Origin: DLKC01 sp002478885 | GTDB lineage: Bacteria > Bacteroidota > Bacteroidia > Chitinophagales > Chitinophagaceae | NCBI GenBank assembly: GCA_046329585.1 | Contig: JAXLUI010000001.1 | Span: 2,170,001 to 2,234,000, forward strand | Length of the DNA: 64,000 nt | Reading direction: 5' to 3' | Made by a program: the position numbers and the translations under genes | Part shown: positions 34,857-42,046 of the stretch, one piece after another | Layout: the number at the start of each line of letters is the position of its first letter | Numbering within the stretch: the stretch's first letter is position 1 | Notes under the pieces: generated by a model | What the model was told of the DNA's origin: nothing | Seen by the model: only the letters and a program-made list of their open reading frames with translations | Database searches by the model: none

Positions 34857-36551
34857 TTAAAGGTTGCCTTTCTTTAACTCGCTTACGGCATGGTCGGCAG
34901 CGCGTGCAGTGAACGCCATATAACCCAATGATGGGTTATGGCAGGCTGCACTTGTCATGAATGAGCCATCGGTAACGAACACATTTGGCGCATCCCAAAC
35001 CTGGTTCCATTTATTGAGCACAGATGTTTTTGGATCTTTGCCCATGCGTGCTGTGCCCATTTCGTGAATGCCACGGCCAAGGGTGCCATCGCCATCGCGG
35101 CCTTTTACATTTTTAACGCCGCAGGCCTCCAGCATTTCTACCGCATCATCCATCATGTCTTTACGCATTTTCTTTTCGTTGTCTTTGTATTCAACATCGA
35201 AGGCGAGTACGTTTAGGCCCCACTTATCTTTTTTCGTTTTATCGAGTGTTATTTTGTTTTCGTGGTACGGCAATGTTTCGCCGAAACCGCCGATGTTCAT
35301 CATCCACGAACCTGGCTCGGTTAGCGCTTGTTTAAGATCGGCACCGATCAATGATTCTTCAGACGAGCGGTTATAACCCTGTCGGCTCGCCCCACCCTGG
35401 TAACCAAACCCGCGGAGGTAATCTCTTTTATCGCCATTGAGGTTTCTGTAACGCGGAATGTAAACACCGTTGGCACGGCGGCCATAATAGTATTTGTCTT
35501 CATACCCGTCAACCATACCGGAAGCGCCAACACCAAGATGGTGATCCATCACATTATGCCCCAGTTCGCCACTACTGCTGCCCAAACCATCGGGCCATAT
35601 ATCGGTCGCAGAGTTCATTAATATCCATGCACTGTTTAATGCAGAAGCGTTGAGGAAAATGATCTTTGCCTTGTACTCGTAGGTTTTCATCGTTTCCCCA
35701 TCGAGCACTTCAACACCGGTGGCTTTTTTGCTGTCTTTATCGTAGATGATTTTCGTAACAATACTCCACGGCCTCAATGTTAGATTACCCGTTTGTTGCG
35801 CGGCCGGCAGCGTGGCAGACTGCGTGCTGAAGTAACCGCCAAACGGGCACCCAAGCCAACACTTGTTCCTGAACTGGCAATTGTTTCTTCCAAGATCGGC
35901 CTGGTGTTTTTGCACGTCAGTGATGTGCGCCGTGCGTCCGATGATCATATTGCGAACGCCCTTGTAATGCTCTTTTAAACGGGCTGACACATCTTTTTCT
36001 ACGCAGTTCATTTGCATGGGCGGTAGAAATTGTCCGTCGGGCAAGTTAGGAATGCCGTCCCTGTTACCGCTTATGCCTGCAAATTTCTCCACGTAATCGT
36101 ACCAAGGAGCAATTTCGTTGTAGCGTAAGGGCCAGTCAATGGCAATACCATCTTTTGCATTGGCCTCAAAATCGAAATCACTTAACCGATAGCTTTGCCT
36201 TCCCCACAATAAAGAACGGCCACCAACATGGTAGCCACGAAACCAATCGAAGCGCTTTATTTCTGTGTACGGAGAATCTTTGTCGCTTGCCCACCAGCTT
36301 GTATTGATCTCATTCAAAGGATAGTCCCTTGTCAGTACCGGGTAATCTTTGATCATTGCCTGGGTTTTACGGCCGCGGTGCGGGTAGTCCCATGCTTCTT
36401 TTGTTGCTTCTGTGTAGTCTGTTATGTGCTTAATATCCTGGCCTCTTTCGAGCATGAGTGTTTTTAAACCCTTTTCACAAAGCTCTTTCGCTGCCCAGCC
36501 TCCGCTGATGCCTGAGCCGATCACGATTGCATCATAAACATTATCTGCCAT
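34857..36551 (-). CDS. GMC-family FAD sugar dehydrogenase, catalytic subunit (copy 7)
   Basis: 564 residues, leader MADNVYDAIV as in copy 6. Cys225, Cys231 and Cys235 lie in CQFRNKCWLGC; the predicted catalytic pair is His496 and Asn539. The motif around the Asn reads CHNPSLGYM, with Gln to His and Thr to Gly relative to the other copies, and YRWSD is YRLSD, so its active-site surroundings differ slightly. It is the first GMC gene in transcription order, following the isomerase-like gene at 36746. Confidence 0.92.
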   Translation of the reverse strand: MADNVYDAIVIGSGISGGWAAKELCEKGLKTLMLERGQDIKHITDYTEATKEAWDYPHRGRKTQAMIKDYPVLTRDYPLNEINTSWWASDKDSPYTEIKRFDWFRGYHVGGRSLLWGRQSYRLSDFDFEANAKDGIAIDWPLRYNEIAPWYDYVEKFAGISGNRDGIPNLPDGQFLPPMQMNCVEKDVSARLKEHYKGVRNMIIGRTAHITDVQKHQADLGRNNCQFRNKCWLGCPFGGYFSTQSATLPAAQQTGNLTLRPWSIVTKIIYDKDSKKATGVEVLDGETMKTYEYKAKIIFLNASALNSAWILMNSATDIWPDGLGSSSGELGHNVMDHHLGVGASGMVDGYEDKYYYGRRANGVYIPRYRNLNGDKRDYLRGFGYQGGASRQGYNRSSEESLIGADLKQALTEPGSWMMNIGGFGETLPYHENKITLDKTKKDKWGLNVLAFDVEYKDNEKKMRKDMMDDAVEMLEACGVKNVKGRDGDGTLGRGIHEMGTARMGKDPKTSVLNKWNQVWDAPNVFVTDGSFMTSAACHNPSLGYMAFTARAADHAVSELKKGNL

Positions 36552-36644
36552 AGCTTAATTTTTTTCCGTTTACCGGATGTGTGTTGAGTATTTAGTTTTT
36601 GGTGTTTTTGATGGCCGGCCTTTTGTAGCTGCCCTCAACTTTTG

Positions 36645-36706
36645 TTGTGTCACTCACTTCAACGCCTTGTTCAATACTGAACAGAAAGTACAAGAGTGCG
36701 ACGCAA
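36645..36706. repeat. Extragenic palindromic repeat, paired arms
   Basis: The left arm TTGTGTCACTCACTT (36645-36659) and the right arm GTACAAGAGTGCGACGCAA (36688-36706) enclose a TTGTTCAATACTGAACAG mini-palindrome. It is the best whole-element example in the window. Confidence 0.88.
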
Positions 36707-36745
36707 GTAAAGCCGGGTTAATTGGTGCAGCCGGAACAATAAATA

Positions 36746-37627
36746 TTAAATATCGCAGATCTGGATCGCTTTTTTTAATGATGCGATCTTGTCTGTTGCA
36801 GCGGGAATAAATTCCTGGGCTACATAACCTTTGTAGCCTGTTTCAACAATGGCTTTCATAATGGCGGGATAAAACAACTCCTGCGATTCATCGATCTCGT
36901 GCCTTCCCGGAACGCCGCCGGTATGGTAATGTCCGATGTATTGATTGTAATCCCTTATGGTGCGGATCACATCACCTTCATCGATCTGCATGTGATAGAT
37001 GTCGTACAATAGTTTAAAATTGTTTGAACCAAGCCGTTTGCACAACTCCACGCCCCAGGCCGTTTTGTCGCACATATAATCTTTGTGGTCGATCTTACTA
37101 TTGAGCAATTCCATATGAACTGTGAGCCCGTTCTTTTCTGCTTCAGGCAAAATTTGTTGTAAGCCTGTTACACAGTTATCGAGGCCGACATAGTCGCTCA
37201 TTCCATTGCGGTTGCCGCTAAAACAAATTACGTCTTTATAACCGGCCTGCACCATCAGCGGGAACGTTTCAAGATAATCTTTAATAAGCTTGGGATGGTT
37301 GGCTTTATCGTTCCATCCGCTGGTCAGACTTGAGCCCGCAGCTACATAACACATGGAACTGTAAAGACCGTATTTCTGTAAGGTTGGCCAGTCTTTGGGC
37401 CCCATTAGATCAATGGCCGGAATGCCAATATCTTTTGCCACTTTGCACAACTCTTCTACGGAGAGAAAACCGTATGTCCACTGGCACACGGAGTGATTGA
37501 TGTTACCTTTCAATTTTATTTCTTTTTTATTTTCAGGACTGTAAGATGTAAGTAACGGAGCCGCTGCAATAGCAGCGGATCCTGCCACAATATTTTTGAT
37601 GGCGTCTCTTCTTTTGATAGATGACAT
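36746..37627 (-). CDS. Tat-exported hydroxypyruvate-isomerase-like TIM-barrel protein
   Basis: 293 residues. The twin-Arg signal is KRRDAIKNIVAGSAAIAAAP. The fold resembles Hyi/xylose isomerase: INHSVCQWTYGF, VICFSGNRNGM, TVHMELLNSKIDH (catalytic/metal Glu), KLLYDIYHMQIDEGD, YIGHYHTGGVPGRHE and YVAQEFIP (second Glu). The family is usually cytoplasmic, and a Tat signal points to periplasmic keto-sugar isomerisation. It follows the MFS gene by 47 bases and precedes the GMC array by 194 bases. Confidence 0.87.
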   Translation of the reverse strand: MSSIKRRDAIKNIVAGSAAIAAAPLLTSYSPENKKEIKLKGNINHSVCQWTYGFLSVEELCKVAKDIGIPAIDLMGPKDWPTLQKYGLYSSMCYVAAGSSLTSGWNDKANHPKLIKDYLETFPLMVQAGYKDVICFSGNRNGMSDYVGLDNCVTGLQQILPEAEKNGLTVHMELLNSKIDHKDYMCDKTAWGVELCKRLGSNNFKLLYDIYHMQIDEGDVIRTIRDYNQYIGHYHTGGVPGRHEIDESQELFYPAIMKAIVETGYKGYVAQEFIPAATDKIASLKKAIQICDI

Positions 37628-37674
37628 GAAGCTTTTTTGTTGGTTAATATAAATACTGCAGCAGGGCGGTAATG

Positions 37675-38898
37675 CTATGCGTGTTGAACACTTTGTTTCT
37701 TATACTCATTCCTGCGCGCCACGTAAATAATAATGAAAACAACCACGAGAATTGCAGGCATTATGGCAACTTTTACAAAAGTATTTGATCCTGCATCGGC
37801 ATCGGGTGTTGCCGAACCGGCAGTTACTGCAGCGGCCTTAAAATCATCGTACCATTTACCCATCATTGGAATAATGAGTGAGGTAGAAAACATACCCGCT
37901 CCGCCCATTAATGACAGCCCTAATGCGCCGGTGTTAGGCAGATATTCAGATACAAAACCAAGCATGGTAGGCCAGAAAAAACAGATACCGGCAGCGAACA
38001 CAAAGGCTGCACCGAAAGCAGCATAACCCGTTGCCCTGCTCAATAAAAACAGGCCAATGCATGCAAGCAACGCTGAAAGAATAAGCATGCCGTTAGGATT
38101 AAGCCTGTGCACAACCGGGCCGGCAAAAGACCTTCCGAGAGCCATTAATCCGTTGATGAAAACAAGAATGAGTATACCGGAAACACCAGCGCCCTGCAAT
38201 AGTCCAACGATCCATGTATTGGTTCCCAGCTCAGTCGCAGCAGTCATAAACATACAGGCGATCATGATGATAAATAAGGGACTCAAACAGGACGAAAACA
38301 TTTTCCCTGTACTTACACCCTTTGTTACTCTTTCTGTTTGTGGGAACTGCAACTTGAAAAACATAAAGCCATAAATAGCAATAGGTATAAATAACGTGGC
38401 GATAAGTATATGCCAGTCTAAATGCAATTGTTCAAGGAACAGGTAAGATATTAACCCACCAATTGTGATACCGCCTGGAAACCACACGTGAAACCTGTTT
38501 AGCATGGTGGTTTTGTTGTCTGGGAACAATGTTACCGTAAGCGGGTTACAGGCTGCTTCCACCATACCGTTACCTATGCCGATACAAAGTGTACCAACAA
38601 ATAACATGGTTGCATCTTTTGCTGTAAGGTAAACGATAACCCCTGCAACATGGCCGATAAAAGCAAGAATGAGTAATCTCTTCATTCCAATAACATCACA
38701 CAGTGGCCCGCCGAAGATCATGGCAAGCGTAAATCCATAAAAGGCGGGGGCAAAGATCCATCCTATCTGTTCTTTTGAAAGGCTGAAGGCGTCGCCCCAT
38801 ATTCCTTCCAAAGATGCACGAAAGGCAAAGGTCATTGCAGTAGCAATAAGGGCAATACGGCTCGCTAAAAAAAGCTGCTTACTGTGGATAGCTGACAT
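37675..38898 (-). CDS. MFS sugar permease
   Basis: 407 residues with about 12 hydrophobic spans (such as IALIATAMTFAFRASLEG, FAPAFYGFTLAMIFGGPL, GILILVFINGLMALG). The loop after span 2 reads GGPLCDVIGMKRLL, the MFS motif A region. Small-solute MFS carriers of this type occur in sugar-oxidation loci, where they would import the keto-sugar product. It is the first gene of the minus-strand cluster, with a predicted promoter at 38969-39001. Confidence 0.88.
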   Translation of the reverse strand: MSAIHSKQLFLASRIALIATAMTFAFRASLEGIWGDAFSLSKEQIGWIFAPAFYGFTLAMIFGGPLCDVIGMKRLLILAFIGHVAGVIVYLTAKDATMLFVGTLCIGIGNGMVEAACNPLTVTLFPDNKTTMLNRFHVWFPGGITIGGLISYLFLEQLHLDWHILIATLFIPIAIYGFMFFKLQFPQTERVTKGVSTGKMFSSCLSPLFIIMIACMFMTAATELGTNTWIVGLLQGAGVSGILILVFINGLMALGRSFAGPVVHRLNPNGMLILSALLACIGLFLLSRATGYAAFGAAFVFAAGICFFWPTMLGFVSEYLPNTGALGLSLMGGAGMFSTSLIIPMMGKWYDDFKAAAVTAGSATPDADAGSNTFVKVAIMPAILVVVFIIIYVARRNEYKKQSVQHA

Positions 38899-38968
38899 AC
38901 TCGTTAGATTGTTGTTTGAGGTTTATGTGAATATTTGTAAAAAATACACTTATTAAATAAACGTGCGC

Positions 38969-39001
38969 TAAAAATACTGACTATGCGTCAAAAAAACGCA
39001 A
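38969..39001 (-). promoter_or_regulatory. Predicted promoter of the MFS/isomerase gene cluster
   Basis: On the minus strand, TTG (39001-38999) is followed after 22 bases by TATTTTTA (38976-38969), one mismatch from TAnnTTTG. A small inverted repeat TGCGT-N7-ACGCA (38984-39000) fills the upstream half of the promoter and could bind a regulator. Confidence 0.5.
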
Positions 39002-39033
39002 TGGAAAAAATTAATTTTTACAACCTTCGAAAG

Positions 39034-39050
39034 CTAATAACCGTTATTAG
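39034..39050. promoter_or_regulatory. 17-base palindrome in the divergent control region
   Basis: CTAATAAC-C-GTTATTAG is a perfect 8-base inverted repeat with a one-base centre. It lies midway between the two opposite promoters of the sugar-oxidation island and is a candidate operator for coordinated control. Confidence 0.55.
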
Positions 39051-39082
39051 AGTCAGGCAAATTAATCATTGGCAAATCCGCG

Positions 39083-39110
39083 TTGGTAAATGTAATTTTT
39101 TTTACTTTTA
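39083..39110 (+). promoter_or_regulatory. Predicted promoter of the Gfo/Idh/MocA gene
   Basis: TTG (39083-39085), a 17-base spacer and TACTTTTA (39103-39110) match the Bacteroidota pattern with one mismatch. The -33 part falls in a direct repeat TTGG(C/T)AAAT at 39069 and 39083. Confidence 0.45.
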
Positions 39111-39142
39111 AAGCCTCTTTCTCAAAAAATTAATTTTTCACC

Positions 39143-40312
39143 ATGAACAGAAAATTACGAATGGGAATGGTAGGTGGCGGCAAAGATGCCTTCATCGGAG
39201 CCATTCACCGCCTTGCTGCCAATATGGATGGCCTTATTGAATTATGCTGCGGTGCATTAAGTATTAATCCCGAAATAGCAAAGGACTCGGGCAAAATGTT
39301 ATTTCTTCCCGAAGACAGAACCTATCTCACATTTGACGAGATGATCACAAAAGAAAGTCAGCTGCCGGAAGATAAACGTATGGACTTTGTTACCATCGTT
39401 ACGCCAAACTTTGCACACTTTGCACCCGCAATGATGGCTATGGACCACGGCTTTCACGTGGTAATTGAAAAACCAATCGCCTTTACCCTCGATGAAGCAA
39501 AGCAACTGAAACAAAAACAGGCAGAAACAGGCCGCATCCTGTGCCTTACACATACGTACAGTGGCTACCCTATGGTAAAACAGGCGAAGGCGATGGTGCG
39601 CGAAGGTGCCTTTGGAAAAATAAGAAAAGTGTGGGTAGAATATCCGCAAGGTTGGCTAAGCAAACTCAGCGAACGCGAAGGCAACGCACAGGCCGCATGG
39701 CGCACCGATCCTAAGAGAAGTGGTAAAAGCGGTTGCATGGGCGACATAGGAACACACGCCGCTCATCTTGCAGAATACGTTACCGGTTTAAAGATCACGC
39801 ATATGTGCGCCGACCTTAATGCAATGGTGGAAGGGCGGTTGCTCGACGACGATGGCAACGTATTACTGAAACTGGAAAATGGCGCAACAGGCGTGTTAAT
39901 GGCAAGCCAGGTTGCCGCAGGCGAAGAAAATGGCATACGCATTCGTGTATATGGCGAAAAAGGCGGCTGCGAATGGTACCAGCACGAACCCAATACCTTA
40001 TTGGTAAAATGGCTCGACGCTCCTGCCCAAATACTTAGAGCAGGCGCAAATTATCCAGGCCGGTTATCAAGTTTTGCCACGCACAACTGCCGCACTCCGG
40101 GTGGCCATCCCGAAGGTTATCTCGAGGCATTTGCAAACATATACCGCAACTTCGCACTAACGCTTTCTGCTCAGATCGACGGCACTTCAACAACACCCGA
40201 AATGCTCGATTTCCCTGGCGTTGAAGATGGCATTCGAGGCATGGCATTCATCGACAACGTAGTTGCTTCCGCGCAATCAACAGAAAAATGGACAGCACAT
40301 ATTGTGGAGTAA
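39143..40312 (+). CDS. Gfo/Idh/MocA-family NAD(P)-dependent oxidoreductase
   Basis: 389 residues with no signal peptide. The Rossmann N-terminus is RMGMVGGGKDAFIGAIHR. The family's EKP motif is in HVVIEKPIAFTLDEA, and the C-terminal domain has GKSGCMGDIGTHAAHLAEY with the catalytic-region D-x-G-x-H. Members oxidise or reduce sugars at C3 or C2, including 3-keto-glycoside chemistry. It heads the plus-strand arm of the island and diverges from the MFS gene, so cytoplasmic handling of the imported keto-sugar is plausible. Confidence 0.92.
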   Translation: MNRKLRMGMVGGGKDAFIGAIHRLAANMDGLIELCCGALSINPEIAKDSGKMLFLPEDRTYLTFDEMITKESQLPEDKRMDFVTIVTPNFAHFAPAMMAMDHGFHVVIEKPIAFTLDEAKQLKQKQAETGRILCLTHTYSGYPMVKQAKAMVREGAFGKIRKVWVEYPQGWLSKLSEREGNAQAAWRTDPKRSGKSGCMGDIGTHAAHLAEYVTGLKITHMCADLNAMVEGRLLDDDGNVLLKLENGATGVLMASQVAAGEENGIRIRVYGEKGGCEWYQHEPNTLLVKWLDAPAQILRAGANYPGRLSSFATHNCRTPGGHPEGYLEAFANIYRNFALTLSAQIDGTSTTPEMLDFPGVEDGIRGMAFIDNVVASAQSTEKWTAHIVE

Positions 40313-40372
40313 TATAAGCCGCCAATCAATGATTTTTTGGAGCCCGGCTTATGGCCATCTATTCAGCTTTGC

Positions 40373-40496
40373 TTGCGTCGCACACTTGTGCTGCAGAACA
40401 TCATTGAAAAGGCAAAAAGGCAGAAAGCCGTTTAACGCTTAAGCATTTTTTCCTTTGATCAGCAATGAACCGGCCGATGAACGTAATGCGACGCAA
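40373..40496. repeat. Extragenic palindromic repeat, widely spaced pair
   Basis: The left arm TTGCGTCGCACACTTGTGC (40373-40391) and the right arm ACGTAATGCGACGCAA (40481-40496) are 89 bases apart. Unlike other pairs, both arms are of the GCGACGCAA type. Confidence 0.75.
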
Positions 40497-40549
40497 CAGG
40501 CGATGCCCACAGCACAAAAGTTTGTAACAAAAAATAAAAGATTCTTGTC

Positions 40550-41608
40550 ATGACTACTGTAAAAGGACCTGGAATTTTTCTTGCCCAGTTCATGGGCGAT
40601 CAGCCACCGTTCAACGACCTTAAATCAATTTGCCTCTGGGCAAAAAGTATTGGCTTTAAAGGTGTGCAAATACCAACATGGGATGCACGCTGCATCGATC
40701 TGCAAAAAGCCGCGGAAAGCAAAACCTACGCCGATGAATTAAAAGGCCTGGTAAACGAATGCGGCCTTGAAATAACAGAGCTCTCTACACACCTGCAAGG
40801 CCAGTTGGTTGCAGTGCATCCTGCATACGATGCCCAGTTCGATGGCTTCGCTCCGGCGGCTGTTCATGGTAACAGCAAGGCCAGACAGGAGTGGGCAGTG
40901 CAACAATTGAAATATGCCGCCAAAGCATCGCAGAACCTCGGATTAAATGCACATGCTACATTTAGCGGCGCATTGCTCTGGCACACCATGTACCCCTGGC
41001 CGCAACGACCCGCAGGCCTTGTTGAAACAGGATTTACAGAATTGGCCAACCGCTGGCTGCCGATATTGAATGCATTCGACGAAAGCGGGGTTGACCTTTG
41101 CTACGAAATACACCCCGGCGAAGATTTGCACGATGGCGTTTCTTATGAAATGTTCCTGGAAAAAGTAAACAACCATGCGCGTGCATGTTTATTGTTCGAC
41201 CCCTCGCATTTTGTTTTGCAATGCTTAAATTATCTTGAATACATCGACAATTACCATGAACGTATAAGAATGTTTCATGTAAAAGATGCTGAGTTTAACC
41301 CAACCGGGAAACAGGGCGTATACGGTGGCTATCAAAACTGGATCGACAGGGCCGGGCGCTTCCGTTCGCTGGGAGATGGGCAGGTAGATTTTAAATCCAT
41401 CTTCAGCAAACTGGCTGCATATGATTATAAAGGCTGGGCTGTAATGGAATGGGAATGCTGTTTAAAACACCCGGAAGATGGAGCAAAAGAAGGTGCGGTG
41501 TTTATCGCCAACAACATTATCCGCGTAACAGAAAAAGCGTTTGACGATTTCGCGAACACAGGCAGTGACGAAAATTTTAATCGCAGTATTTTGGGCATTC
41601 AGCAATAA
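40550..41608 (+). CDS. TIM-barrel sugar phosphate isomerase/epimerase-like protein (cytoplasmic)
   Basis: 352 residues of the AP_endonuc_2 family, with no signal. Visible barrel elements: SIGFKGVQIPTWDARC, GLEITELSTHLQGQLV, VDLCYEIHPGEDLHDG (metal-ligand Glu and His), ACLLFDPSHFVLQ, RIRMFHVKDAEF, GWAVMEWECC. Similar proteins sit beside Gfo/Idh/MocA enzymes in keto-sugar and inositol-type pathways. It follows the oxidoreductase gene after a repeat-bearing spacer and precedes the cytochrome gene by 39 bases. Confidence 0.9.
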   Translation: MTTVKGPGIFLAQFMGDQPPFNDLKSICLWAKSIGFKGVQIPTWDARCIDLQKAAESKTYADELKGLVNECGLEITELSTHLQGQLVAVHPAYDAQFDGFAPAAVHGNSKARQEWAVQQLKYAAKASQNLGLNAHATFSGALLWHTMYPWPQRPAGLVETGFTELANRWLPILNAFDESGVDLCYEIHPGEDLHDGVSYEMFLEKVNNHARACLLFDPSHFVLQCLNYLEYIDNYHERIRMFHVKDAEFNPTGKQGVYGGYQNWIDRAGRFRSLGDGQVDFKSIFSKLAAYDYKGWAVMEWECCLKHPEDGAKEGAVFIANNIIRVTEKAFDDFANTGSDENFNRSILGIQQ

Positions 41609-41647
41609 ATTTGCACCTCATTATATCACCTACAAAATCGAAACAAA

Positions 41648-42040
41648 TTGAAAAAGTATTTTATCAGCGTTGCCCTTGTGGCATTCATGGCCGCATGTGG
41701 CGGAAGTGATTCAACGGAAAAAAAGGACGAAGCAGCAGCTGCCCCTGCAAAAGTTGACGTAACACAAACTCCGGAATACAAAGCAGGCCTTGCACTAATC
41801 GCAAAAAACGATTGCCTTACCTGCCATAAAACTGCGGAAAAACTAGTGGGCCCCGCATACCTCGATGTATCGAACAAATACGCAGGTGTTGACACAGCCG
41901 TAGCGTACCTCTCCCATAAAGTTATTGCCGGTGGCTCGGGCGTATGGGGTTCCCTTGCTATGACCCCACATGCAGCTGTATCACAAGCCGATGCTGAAGC
42001 AATGGTTAAATACATCCTCTTACTTAAAGATGCTCAATAG
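41648..42040 (+). CDS. Class I cytochrome c lipoprotein
   Basis: 130 residues with a TTG start, chosen because it gives a clean lipoprotein signal (MKKYFISVALVAFMAACGG, lipid Cys17). A short Ala/Asp/Lys linker follows. The haem site is Cys56-x-x-Cys59-His60 (DCLTCHK), and Met105 in LAMTPH is the likely sixth ligand. Size and layout match small c551/c552-type carriers. Placed in the sugar-oxidation island, it is the natural electron acceptor for the GMC dehydrogenases. It is joined to the DUF1080 gene by six bases. Confidence 0.93.
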   Translation: MKKYFISVALVAFMAACGGSDSTEKKDEAAAAPAKVDVTQTPEYKAGLALIAKNDCLTCHKTAEKLVGPAYLDVSNKYAGVDTAVAYLSHKVIAGGSGVWGSLAMTPHAAVSQADAEAMVKYILLLKDAQ

Positions 42041-42046
42041 AATAAA

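Noticed and set aside
23210..36551. Assembly error duplicating one GMC gene
   Set aside because: The seven copies differ widely in sequence and length and have different spacers, so they are true paralogues.
22286..36745. The extragenic repeats as ordinary intrinsic terminators
   Set aside because: Arms are not followed by T tracts, occur singly as often as paired, and appear in both orientations upstream and downstream of genes.
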